Shown here: one piece after another, positions 51,901-62,545 of the stretch
Position numbering within the stretch: the first letter of the stretch is position 1
Layout: each line of letters starts with the position of its first letter
Origin: Lucifuga dentata
Lineage: Eukaryota; Chordata; Actinopteri; Ophidiiformes; Bythitidae
Reading direction: 5' to 3'
NCBI GenBank assembly: GCA_014773175.1
Contig: VXCM01003504.1
Location: 28,095 to 92,094 of the forward strand
DNA: 64,000 nucleotides
Made by a program: the position numbers and the translations under genes
Notes under the pieces: generated by a model
What the model was told of the DNA's origin: nothing
The model's database searches: none
The model's input: the letters and a program-made list of their open reading frames with translations, nothing else

Positions 51901-54023
51901 CTTCAGTCCCAATGTGTTCAATTTTGNAAAATCACTCCTAAGTTCCTTGCATGCTGACTCGGCTTCAGTCCCAATGTGTTCAATTTTGTGGCCCGTTTCT
52001 CTCTCTGAGTCCTTGAACCAATAATAAGTACCTCAGTTTTGTCCTGGTTAAGTTGTAAAAACTTGTGAGACATCCAGGAGTTAATATCTAAAATACAGTT
52101 AAAAAGTGAGTCTATTGGTCCATTGTCATCAGGAGACACGNCAGGAGTTAATATCTAAAATACAGTTAAAAAGTGAGTCTATTGGTCCATTGTCATCAGG
52201 AGACACGGCGACATAGAGCTGAGTGTCATCTGCATAGCTATGAAATGAGATGCCATGTCTCCTGATGACACTGTGATCACACGTCACCTGTTGAGCACTG
52301 CCCTCCACCATTTAGACACATACAGCACCGGGTTCTAGAGATGAACAAGTAAGTATGTATGTCCAGTGCTTGAAGTGGACAAAAAAAAAAAAAAAANNNN
52401 NNGGAGGGGGGGGGTATATATGGTAAATATGGTGTATATAAATACGCTGATTTACATAACCTAATTTGTCTGGCTGCAACCTTTGCTATTGTTTTCCTCT
52501 GTAATGTTCAGCAGTAGAGTTCGGAAAATTTCTGAGAAGTTCCAGTACTCCCGAAATATCCTGGTACTCTGAAATGTCCCGGTACTCTGAGGTGTCCCCA
52601 TACTCTGAGGTGTCCCGGTACTCTGAGATGTCCCAGTACTCTGAACTGTCCCGGTACTCTGAAATGCCCCGGTACTCTGAGATGTCCCGGTACTCTGAGA
52701 TGTCCCGGTACTCTGAAATGCCCCGGTACTCTGAGATGCCCCGGTACTCTGAGATGCTCCGGTACTCTGAGGTGCCACGGTACTCTGAGGTGTCCTGGTA
52801 CTCTGAAATGTCCCGGTACTCTGAGGTGTCCCCATACTCTGAGGTGTCCCGGTACTCTGAGATGTCCCAGTACTCTGAACTGTCCCGGTACTCTGAAATG
52901 CCCCGGTACTCTGAGATGTCCCGGTACTCTGAGATGTCCCGGTACTCTGAAATGCCCCGGTACTCTGAGATGTCCCGGTACTCTGAGATGTCCCGGTACT
53001 CTGAAATGCCCCGGTACTCTGAGATGCCCCGGTACTCTGAGATGCTCCGGTACTCTGAGATGCCACGGTACTCTGAGGTGTCCTGGTACTCTGAAATGTC
53101 CCGGTACTCTGAGGTGTCCCCATACTCTGAGGTGTCCCGGTACTCTGAGATGTCCCAGTACTCTGAACTGTCCCGGTACTCTGAAATGCCCCGGTACTCT
53201 GAGATGTCCCGGTACTCTGAGATGTCCCGGTACTCTGAAATGTCCCAGTACTCTGAAATGCCCCGGTAGTCTGAGATGTCCCGGTACTCTGAAATGTCCT
53301 GGTACTCTGAAATGCCCCGGTACTCTGAGATGAAAATCAAAGAGGTTGGTATCGGTATCAGTCGCATCGGTACCGGTACATACCGGCCCACTTCAAGCAC
53401 TGTGTATGTCATAGAATGAGTCAGAAATGCAGCAATTTGCTTCAAATCGTAATTTACTGTACTTGTGAAAAATAAAAAGTTGAAAAAAAAAATCCTGAAG
53501 TGGGTTATTAGCGCCCCACCAACATTCCTTGATCCATGTTTCCAAACCAAGTGATTCCTAAGCCGTCACCTTTCGTCTGTTTGGTAACAACACTAAAAAC
53601 ACCTGGGACACCTGTTTGGAATGATTATTATCTCATTTTATTGTAAATAATCTCCTAAGATTTTCTATATATTTCAATATATTTACTGCAGTAATGCAGG
53701 AAATTTGCCGTCATTCTGTTTTGAATGTGTTTTTAACAGTTTTGAAAACAGTGTTTTAGCATGTAAAAATGTGCTGCAGATATCAGGCGTTCTGCAGGTG
53801 GAGGAGTATGAATGAAAAAAGAGTTTGTGGGTTTTGGAAAATGTGGTCATTGATGCATTTTGTGTGAAAGTAATGAAAAATGATTCACAGTTTGGTCCTC
53901 ATAGACTTCTGTTTCACTGACTGTGAAGAGTTTTGATAATGTAATTTCAGTTTTGACCAGTACTTGATAGCAATCGGAAAAAAAACAAACTGTAAAGCAT
54001 GCCATGAAAGCAGGTGTTACCCC

Positions 54024-54074
<51 letters not shown>

Positions 54075-56227
54075 CAGAGTACAGAACCTCACTAAGGTCA
54101 CGTGGTGGCAACATAATGTGGATGTGGAAATGAATACTGGTAAGATCTGGAAGCATGGAGCACTTTGTCATGTGACCTGATGGTGACATCAGAATGCTGT
54201 GACGTCTGAGAAGGATCTGTGGGTTTCTGGCCTGAAAAGATCTGAAACAATGAGCTCTACAGGATGACCAAATGCTAGGCTGCTGCTGAGGATAGGCCAG
54301 GATTGTATCCCAAACTAGATGCTTTTTATTTTTTATTCATACTTATTTATAGGCCATTTTTATTCAAATAAGTTTGCTGAAAATTCATCATCATACCCAC
54401 TAATTGAAAACTCATATTAATTATTTTCATCACAAAAGTAGTTAAGATACTGTAAAATGTAAAATGTGTTGCTTTTAGCACTATGCTGCATGTAATACAC
54501 AGAAACTCTGCCAGTCATAGCAATGTCTAAATTAAGATGATTAATGATAAATTTATATTTCAGCAATTTTTTTTTTTTTTTTACCTTGTATGAATAGTTA
54601 ACAGGTGCTAAAAGGAAACACATTACAGCTAAGTAAAGCTAGGCATGAATACATGCATAAAACGATATTACAGATATAAATAAAACTACACTGTACATGG
54701 TACTAGTATGAATATGAATGATGTGCAGAATAAGCCATTTAAAAAAGATCAAATTAATAAAACAGAAAAGAAGAAATACTCTTAAGGTGCAAAATAGTAA
54801 ATACATATTTAAAGGACCATACCAATGATTTTGCATGTTTGATCTACTAAATTCGGTGTCCTGTCCACATGGTCCTGTGATAATCAGCAATGAGACGCCA
54901 GCTGAGCCTGGCTGAGAAGTTCATCACGTGTCCGATTGTGTTTCAGGGTAAAATGTCAACGGAGATCACTTTTTAAGCTTAATTAATATTCTTTATCTGG
55001 TCATCTGAATGGTCATCTAATGGGCAGAAGAAGCCTCATGAAGCGATGAGACTTCTCCCTCATTGTTTCAGGAAAAGAGTTGACGCTTCAGAGCTTTGAA
55101 TAGCTGTCACCAAATTAAGTTCNTCCCTCATTGTTTCAGGAAAAGAGTTGACGCTTCAGAGCTTTGAATAGCTGTCACCAAATTAAGTTCAGAGATTTTT
55201 TCAAGAAAGTAGCTGCTTAGATTTCGAATATATGTTTGACTGATTACAATAATGCTGAATCAAAACTTTTTTTGACGTTTTTGGGTAGGCTGCAGCCAGC
55301 CAGGCAGGAAGGAAGGCCCGCCCACAGCCAGGTGATTGACAGCTTGGCCCACAAAAATATGTCGAAGAATATATCCGAGAATATAAAGAAGAAAACATAC
55401 AAAAAACAATACAGAAATAAATATAAAAATAAATAAATGAAACTATATATATATAAAAAAAGAAAATTTAAAAAATATATATAAGGAAATTAATACAGAA
55501 ATTTAAATGGGAAAAATGAATAATATATAAAATATACATATACCAATAAATACAGAAAGAAATGAATAAATAAATATATACAGAAGTAAATGAACAAATA
55601 AATGTGAAAATAAATTAAAAAATGCTCATAATTATTCTTTTATGTATTTTTTTAAATTTGTCCTTATATTTCCACGTTTATTTATTTATTTATTCTTTTA
55701 TTTATTTATTTATTTTTCATTTTGGCAAAATGGGCATTCCACACAGACTGAATGTATGCCTCCACCGGGGAATATAGTCCCAAAAGAAGACCTGCATTTA
55801 TGGAAAAATTTAAAGGACCGTGACTTCATAAGGCTGTGTAACTATTAGCAGGAGAAACATGGATTTTTAAGGTGGGTGTATCACTTGAATATTTGATTTT
55901 GAAAGATTAAGAGATTTTAAATATCAGGAAAGCTGAAATACAGTTTTATCCTTTGGGAAATGATTGTCAGGAATGTAACGTATGATAACTGGATATATTA
56001 GGCTCAAACATGCAAAATGACGGTCCTTTAAGTAGATTCGAAAGGTTTACGACTGGAAACATGATGAAACTGTGATGCTATGACGTCCTGAGGGACATAA
56101 TAATGATAATAATGTCGCAAGTAACGTAAAGTCATAAACATCTAAACGGATGCGTTTGGTTTCGCATCAGCAGATTCTGCACGCAGACAGAAAAGACGTC
56201 AGGTGTTAACGGAAGCTTACCTGCCAT
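42923..56227 (-). CDS. MS4A (CD20-like) four-pass membrane protein, paralogue B (one exon not found)
   Basis: Exons seen, transcript order: 56221-56227 (ATGGCAG, phase 1), [exon 2 missing], 50612-50722, 50360-50413, 47099-47263, 43899-44021, 42923-42961. Exon lengths and phases match paralogue A (111, 54, 165 vs 168, 123 and 39 nt). TM1 ITQIGLSVFQISSVSIFLA, TM2 around VIIAGGVAVAAQ, TM3 LKACLGMQIVASAASFVNM, TM4 SVVIQVALIAISLTLAAYCC; tail AVITVQTPPVQQ. The TM3-TM4 loop keeps two Cys and an NGT sequon. The exon that should carry the EPKALG signature (phase 2 start, phase 0 end) is not recognisable between 50723 and 56220. A 6-N gap at 52397-52402 lies there. So this is either an intact gene with an assembly gap or a broken paralogue. 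The start exon is inferred from its match to paralogue A. Confidence 0.75.
43326..43503. mobile_element. Truncated TTAA MITE
   Basis: Starts inside the family at GGAGGCATACATTCACTCCA and ends ATGGTCCT with TTAA at 43504-43507. An internal deletion joins the GAACGTTTG region to the right TIR. Confidence 0.75.
44100..46000. other. MS4A-B intron, no gene seen
   Basis: AT-rich. Contains repeated GCTAAAGCTAATGC near 44970 and an N-flanked 66-bp duplication at 45388. No exon recognised. Confidence 0.4.
46015..46206 (+). pseudogene. Possible pogo/Tigger-like transposase fragment
   Basis: A 63-codon open stretch includes DFTPKKCCELTLELAERNN and a WKEGLADR segment. This resembles the linker and CENP-B-type HTH part of DDE_1 (pogo/Tigger) transposases, where a TPKEVRKLAYDLA-like helix precedes W..N..AG. 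No catalytic region nearby. Resemblance by eye only. Confidence 0.35.
46269..46780. mobile_element. TTAA MITE, 512-bp copy with small deletions
   Basis: Perfect TTAA at 46265-46268 and 46781-46784. Several 5-20 bp internal deletions relative to the 577-bp form. Lies between paralogue B exons. Confidence 0.88.
48600..49240. repeat. Array of short palindromes GATATC and ACTAGT
   Basis: About 640 bp in which GATATCT/AGATATC and GACTAGTCA/TGACTAGT-like motifs alternate every 30-60 bp, linked by AATT-rich spacers in both orientations. In the middle (49020-49065) is a GC-richer segment with two GACGTCA-containing sites. Probably a MITE with subterminal repeats; class not recognised. Confidence 0.6.
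50885..50985. repeat. Short tandem repeat, ~45-bp unit
   Basis: CCACCTTAACACTTCATA followed by GTGTCTCAGGATAAGCTC occurs two to three times in a row. Confidence 0.7.
51170..52315 (-). mobile_element. L2-like LINE 3' half with RT fragments
   Basis: Minus strand carries the RT motif FHSYADDTQLYV (about 52240), then SWMSHKFLQLNQDKTEVL, HARNLGVIFDSELNF, CNALLSGLPKNTINRLQL and LHWLPVSFRIDFKILLLVFK, in family order. The 3' end is TATATAAATAAAGTTTGATT with a (TTGA)n tail at 51165-51185. The N-flanked repeats at 51927 and 52141 split an otherwise fairly open frame. 5' truncated; inside paralogue B's region on the same strand. Confidence 0.9.
52397..52402. other. Assembly gap (6 N)
   Basis: NNNNNN between a poly-A run and a poly-G run, just before the 18-bp minisatellite. 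It is the only multi-N gap in the window and sits where paralogue B exon 2 is expected. Confidence 0.9.
52548..53330. repeat. 18-bp minisatellite, about 43 copies
   Basis: Unit CCCGGTACTCTGAGATGT with variants at a few positions (GAGGTG, GAAATG, CCCCAT, CCCAGT). Variant blocks recur in order: the GTCCCCATACTCTGAGG type appears at about 52591, 52825 and 53113, i.e. 13 and 16 units apart. Because 18 is divisible by 3, several frames on both strands stay open (up to 354 codons). I see no evidence that they are translated. Confidence 0.95.
54022..54071. repeat. CA microsatellite
   Basis: About 24 CA units in the paralogue B 5' intron. Confidence 0.95.
54810..54850. mobile_element. Terminal fragment of the TTAA MITE
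   Basis: TTTAAAGGACCATACCAATG then TTTTGCATGTTTGA; the rest is absent. Confidence 0.55.
55748..56027. mobile_element. Right half of a TTAA MITE
   Basis: Starts at the interior block TGTATGCCTCCACCGGGGAA and ends CGGTCCT followed by TTAA (56028-56031). The left part is replaced by (ATTT)n sequence. Confidence 0.8.
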
Positions 56228-56507
56228 GATCACAGGATTCACCAAGATAAAGTCGATGTGCGCTTTTTATTCGTCTTCGGCTGCTTATTTTGGGGCAGAT
56301 CGGTTTTGTACCAACGCCCTTCAGCTTTCTGTCAGTTCGGATCCGGTCCCTCCCCGTTTCTGCTTTCTGTCCGGGAAATCTGACTCCGGGGGCCGGTTCT
56401 CCCAAACTTTACACCAAACACACATTTTTCATATCAGGAACCACCGACTGTCTAAATATTTTCAGATAGGATAACACTGATCCAGATGTGAGGGGATCAG
56501 CGCCTTC

Positions 56508-57800
56508 TTTCTTTCTTTCTGTCTTTCTTTCTTTTTTTGTTTTAATATGCCTCCATCTGCTGGACAAACTTAATTATTTATTAAATCAAAATCTTTATTG
56601 AAGAACATAACTGCATGAACATGTACAAAATCAGGCAATGCAAATCAAGCAATATACATCAAAATGAAAGCCGAGGACATATTTAAAAAACAAAGAAAAG
56701 AAAAAAAAGAAAAATTACATTTTAGGAGTTGCACATCTATTGGAACCTTCAAAAGAAAACCAAAATCATGGCTTAAATCTGAACAGATTTGTAATCATTA
56801 ATGAAATTGATTCTGATTATGTGTGCTGTGGACATTTTGTTTTTGGCATTTTTAATGTTTTTATGTAGAGCAGATTTTTATTTATGTGACTTTTTCCTCT
56901 TTTTTAAAAATGTAATAATTTGAATTTGTTTGACAACGGGTGCTACTTAGCTTTGTGGCTAACAGCACATTTACACTGCTGCCAGCATCGTATTAATGTG
57001 CATTGTCCCATTTTAAATAAATAAAATAAATAGAATATAAAAATAGTTCTCCTGTTAATTCTGAGAAACGAGACAGCAACAGGCACTTTTGTAATTTTCT
57101 GTAAAACTTAATGGTTTCAAAATTCTACTGGATTCCAAAAAAAGGGCTGAAAATTTGGCAAGGATGCACAGAATTTCTTTTCATGAATATAAAATTTAGC
57201 AAATAAAATGAGAAATTGAGAAACAAAATGAGAAGACACTTTATGAACATGTTACATTTGAAAATTAATAGCATTTGCTTTAGACCATCATTTCAGAACT
57301 AAAGGTTCATCACGTCATTACTCCATCGGGCTGCCATTTGCCTTTTATTTATGACTATTTTATACATTTTCCTTTGTAATTTACTTTCAGTATTTGGCAA
57401 ATGTAAATTAAAGTTTCTGAGTTTCACTGAAATCCATTTTTAATAAAACCTGAAGACACATTACACGGTAAAGTGTTTCTGACTTCCACCCAAATTTTGT
57501 AAAGAATATTAAAATCAGATATTTGAGTTTAAATTAAAAGGGACTTTTGTCGGTGTGTTTTAAACAAGATTTATTTTCAAATCATTTGTATAAAATTTGG
57601 CTTCAACACTTTATCAATCCAGCCTGAATGATCAAAATTATCCCGTTTTTGCTATAAAATTTATTGAAATTTTTTGCTTCAAGTTTTGAAAAACTCAAAT
57701 GTGGCATTTCATTCCGATTAAAATAGTCAGATTAAATCAAATGGCATCACTTTTATCCTGTCACTTTTCTGAAGTTCATTTCTTCTCTGTTACATAGCAG
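56508..57800. other. AT-rich intergenic sequence, no gene seen
   Basis: Begins with a short (TTTC)n tract and then has only short, stop-broken frames. No splice-compatible exon or known repeat recognised by eye. Confidence 0.5.
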
Positions 57801-57839
57801 CTGTTTGAACTTGACTGGCTGTGAGATGGATAATGAATT

Positions 57840-58135
57840 TAAACTCGACTCCAGCCTACAGCCTACAACCACCCTAAACGAAGGAAAAGTTTTCTTCAAG
57901 TCAAAGAGGCCCTCACCTGTTCTTATTTATGCAGATTTCCAGAAACCATGGTGGATGCAAACCATGGGGGTTTGGTCACAGTTCTATCTCAAGGGTGTGA
58001 GGGTACGTTAAAACCCATAGCTTTTGCTAGTAGGAGCCTGAAGCCCACTGAACATAATCTGAGTAATTATAGTTCTATGAAGCTGCAATTGTTAACCAGG
58101 AAGTGGGCTGTCACTGAAAACTTCAGCTAGGTGCT
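57840..58135 (+). pseudogene. Gypsy-type retrotransposon RNase H remnant
   Basis: Frame 1 has PVLIYADFQKP and, after a frameshift, PIAFASRSLKPTEHN and NYSSMKLQLL..KWAVTE. These match the junction of RT and RNase H in Ty3/Gypsy pol (VL.YADF ... KPIAFASRSL ... NY...KLE.LALKWAV). The conserved D.S motif between them is damaged. About 100 codons survive, with no LTRs seen. Confidence 0.8.
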
Positions 58136-58525
58136 ACGGAGCAGAGATTCAGAGTTAGCTGCATTTGATTTAGCTGTTAAACCTGCCTGGGGTCACAGAA
58201 ACAGAAACAGAAACCAAATGCTGTCTTCACAATATGTGCTATCACTGGAGGAGAGCTTCATGTAGATCTGAGATTGGTGTCTTCCTAGGGTCTTCCTCAG
58301 CTGACCTGTGAGTTTTTCAAAAACAAGGTCCGATTATTGGTCCTTTCCTCAGGTAGTGGAGGGAGGGTAGGAGAAAGGGAGTCTCAGCAAAGGCACGATG
58401 GAACTAGTTCATCAGTGGGGACGGATTAGGGAGGGGAGTCTATTTGGTATCGGCATGCTATGAGGGAAGAGAGATTGACTAATTTATACTGCCTCAGTGT
58501 CTCCACCCGGTCGGACACATATTAA

Positions 58526-58950
58526 CCATTGAATCGACGTTATCAGCGCAAAACAGGCCCATATGAATGGGCTAGTAGGGGCCTACTACACCTACTAGTA
58601 GGTTCAGCAGGCCGTTATTAGCCATTCCTATCACTAATCGTATGACTTATCCAAGATGGCGTACACATTTGTAGCCTCAGGAGCACATGCAGTTCGGTTT
58701 TGAAGACATCTGCACCTGGAAGGAAGTCGGTAAGTTCATTGGTCTTCTTCTTTATTACTATGCATCTGTACAGTTAGGATTAAGGTTAGGGTTACTCCTG
58801 AGGCTCCGAGTGTGCGCCATCTTGGATCAGTCATACGATCAGTAATAGGAATCGCTAACAACGGCCCGCTGAACCTACTAGTAGGTGTAGTAGGCTCCTA
58901 CTAGCCCATTCGTATGGGCCTGTTTTGTGCTGATAACGTTGATTCAATGG
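58526..58950. mobile_element. 425-bp foldback element with ~155-bp arms
   Basis: The left arm 58526-58683 (CCATTGAATCGACGTTATCA ... CCAAGATGGCG ... CCTCAGGAG) is the near-perfect inverse of 58794-58950. About 110 bp of unique spacer lie between. No coding capacity. Confidence 0.9.
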
Positions 58951-59047
58951 TTTGATGTTTTTCCAATTGGCTGGTGTCTCCAGAACAACATCCTCCATGC
59001 ACTCCATGATGTTCACGTGCATCAAGGAGTTGAACGGTGTTACTGTC

Positions 59048-59690
59048 CAAATACAGTGGATAGAAAATGTTTGCAATCCCATTTAAAATTTTGACATTTT
59101 GTTAACCCAAAGTCTAGAATTAAAATGCAACAAATCCATATTTTTTCCTACTAATCTGCACAGAAAACTTAAAATTTTCCAAATGAAAAATTAGTTCTAA
59201 AATGTTTCCTGCATTAATTAGAATAAACAACTGTAATATCTATGTTTGATAAGGATGCATCCCTTTTAATACTCACTTAAAGTATCTCAGGAACAACCTC
59301 CTGCCTTCAGATCACCTTCTAGATCACATGATAACGTAACTGTCCAACATGTTTACAATCACAGCATTAGCCTGAGAACTGAAATAAAAGCAGCTGATTG
59401 GTCCTTCAGACTGTAAGTGAGGTCAAACACAAAGAGCAGCACAGGTTCAAAGACCTTCCAAAACAAGTCCGTCACAAAGTTGTGGAAGGACCCTCATCAG
59501 GTGAGGATAGAAACAGATTTCCAAGGCTTTGAATCTACCTGGGAGCTCCTTTAAGTCCATCATTAAGAAGAGGAAAGTGCAGCACCTGATGAAATCAGGA
59601 CGTCCATCAAAGCTATGAGACAGAAGACAGCAGGTCAGAGAGACACCGGGAATCCAACCGGCAACCTAGAAAGACCTGCAGGGTTTAATG
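59048..59690 (+). mobile_element. 5' part of the Tc1-like element seen at 7405
   Basis: Starts TACAGTGGATAGAAAATG and follows the 7405 element closely (CAACAAATCCATATTTTTTC, AAGACCTTCCAAAACAAGTC, CGTCACAAAGTTGTGGAAGG), then stops matching near 59690. A 40-bp hairpin (AGCAAGAAGAAA / TTTCTTCTTGC) follows at 59709-59753. Confidence 0.85.
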
Positions 59691-60206
59691 TTGTCATCTG
59701 GATGATATGGGAGAGTAGCAAGAAGAAAGGGTTTTCTTCTTGCCACTCTCCATTCCAGGTCACCCAAAATTATTTGTGTGCTGAACGAATAGAACGGTGG
59801 TACGCATCACATGTACCACCAGAAACCATAGGCAGCATACCGGATGTTTTTGAACTTGAACGTTACACCTCTAACGTCTCCAAACTATTAGCTTATTCAT
59901 ACTGATATTTCCTGGTTTTATTTTTATTTTTTAAGATCTGGCTTTCAAATACATTCATGGTGATTTTTGCTTGTTCTTTGCTGGTAATTTTGAGGATAAA
60001 AACTACATGGTCAACTCTGATGTGACTACAAAAAAGACTGAGCCAAAACTCACAAAAAGTTTCTGTAAGCTACATTTATAAACCAAGAAATGATTACGCT
60101 TATGCTTTTGATTTTTCTTCCTTAAAAAAGGACAAAAGATTCACACACACACACCTAAAGAGTGACAGCTGAAGGGCACAAACACATTTTAGAAATATAA
60201 CAAATC

Positions 60207-60212
60207 TTTATT
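60207..60212 (-). terminator. Possible polyadenylation signal of the LAMP-family gene
   Basis: AATAAAG on the minus strand about 1.47 kb downstream of the LAMP-like stop codon, with T-rich sequence beyond. Would imply a long 3' UTR. Confidence 0.4.
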
Positions 60213-61679
60213 GGCATGTTAAAGTGCTCATGGATAAACTGTACATAAGCTCCCTCATTCTTATTCAATCCCCAGTTTCACAGAATAATCTGCTGCTGCC
60301 TGCAGGAATCTCTTCTTGTTAATCATTCTTTAAAAATTCTTCAAACTCACCGCAGAAGCTGACAGAATAACTGGGATTAGCATGTTTCCAGGATATTTCT
60401 AATGCTGGCCTGATTTCTTATGTATTAGCTACAGGTTTGAGGTCTTCTACAAAATCCTGACTGTCATCATGTTTAATCCTGTGTGAATGATGCACACGTT
60501 TTAATGTTAACAGGCACCTGAAGGCACCATGGTGTTTTCATTTCTTTTATCCACTCAGTAAATTTCTGTACTTGAACGTTACACCTCTAAAGTATAACAT
60601 AACCAGTGTATGAAAGGCAGAATATTGTACCAGATTATGAATTTATAACCCCACGTTATCCAATCAGGATGTAAATCGACCCAGGTCGACGCCCCAGGTC
60701 AGATTCAGCTTCATGCAGCGTGAAAAACAAAAGCTAATCAGTTCTTAAGCAATTGGTGCAATTAATATTGATCTGGGGAAAATAGTCCCATATTTAAAAT
60801 TATGCTTATGTTCCCTTTTTTTTTTTTTTTTTCNTTTTTTTTTTTTTTTTTCCACTGATTATGAAAACACATTTAGTGTAATTTCCCCTGAAGATATTGA
60901 TTGGGTAACTTCCCTTTGTTGCATTTTGAAAAGCTCGTAAAAATGGTGAGAGAAGAAGCAACATTACTGGACAAAATAAAAATAAAATGAAGAGAACAAT
61001 TCAACATTCTCAAAAGTGTTAAAATAATGACGAAAAACCAATGTGCCCTGTGTTGTGTACATGCCCAGAGAAGCTCCCTATGATTTAAGCTGCAAAGGAC
61101 AGCTGGTAAAAGTTCCCTTCATTCTGTTTCGCTCGCTGGGAATATTATTTGACAGATTAGCCTCTTATTAAACATGGATTATCACATGACTCAGTTATTG
61201 TTTAGTTTGGTGAACTGACATTTTGATCAGATTCCACACAGGAATCTCCATAAAAGTCTAATTATGTGTGTCTTTATTACTTTCACCTGAGGTCAGTTTG
61301 AGTATAAATGCTTTCAGAGGCTTTTCTATCCTGATGGGAATAAATTTTGTGTAATTTTCTGGTATAAAAATTGTCATATTGGAAATTAAAAACGTTTTGT
61401 CTCATTTCAGATGCCGATACAGACGTGTAAAAGTGCACAGTAAGAAATACTGAGTACTGTGTGTTATATACATTAAAATATTTTCAAACTGCCCTTTACA
61501 GCCTTTTTCAAACCTATTACAGCATAAAACACAGTTAATAATCCAAAAACAAGACATAAAAGGACAAAAAAATGACAAGTTAGACTTTAGTGGAACCGCC
61601 CTTTAACTCCTGAGAAAGATCACAGCCTCACTGACTCTGGCCTATTGAAGGAGTGACCTTTGACCTCTGTGGGGAGGGA

Positions 61680-62508
61680 TCACAGAGACTGGTAGCCGTC
61701 GGTCCTCCTCCTGCGGCCCAGCAGGTAGACAATGACCACAATGATGATGAGCACCAGCAATGTCACTCCCACCGCAATCGCAACACGGTAATCCGGCTTG
61801 TCGGCATCACAAACATCCGCTAGAGAGAGACACACACACACACACACACACACGTCACATTTATATACTCACTAAACCTCACTAGAGATTCACTATGAAA
61901 TTTTGCACTGATTGATAAAGATGTCTGGACTGATAACATTTTAAAGGACCATATCGGCGATTTTGCATGTTTAAGCTTCAAGCCCAATAAATGAAACCCA
62001 CATACATGTTACATTATTGACAATTTCCAAAACATAAAACTGTATTTTAGTTTTCCTGTTATTTTGCCAAATCACCTAATCTTTCAAAATCAAATGATGA
62101 GGTGATACACACATCTTAAAATTCAATGTTTTGCTTGCTAACACGTAAGATTGTGTTATTTTTATTTGTGTATGGTTCTGTTGTTTATAACCTGAAGGTG
62201 AGAGGCGAAGGTGAGAAGATTCCAACTAAAGTTTAACATAACTATTTGTCTTTAAAAGTGCAAAGAAAATGCAAAAAAACACTCAGATCTAGTTGAAAAT
62301 GGCTGCTACCAGGCTGTATACTACTGGTTACTAGGCAACCACAATAACACAACAAGCATGTTTTCATTCGACCTCAGCGGGGTTTGAAAGGAAAACTAAA
62401 GAAAATAATTAACTATAGCACAGCAGAGGGAAACTTTGGTGAGAAGCATGGAGGTTACATATATTTTAAAATGAGAAATAATGACCTGGCTGGAATAAGA
62501 GCCTGGTT

Positions 62509-62545
<37 letters not shown>

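Noticed and set aside
52486..53550. 354-codon open frame on the minus strand
   Set aside because: It is read through the 18-bp minisatellite, which leaves other frames open on both strands; no start context or splice signal supports it.
53877..54189. Candidate exon 2 of MS4A paralogue B next to the CA tract
   Set aside because: Position resembles paralogue A, but the translation lacks the EPKALG signature and the phases do not fit cleanly.
59700..59905. Possible coding exon ending in KLLAYSY
   Set aside because: Open only for about 70 codons, follows a hairpin and a Tc1 fragment, and I recognise no family or splice context.
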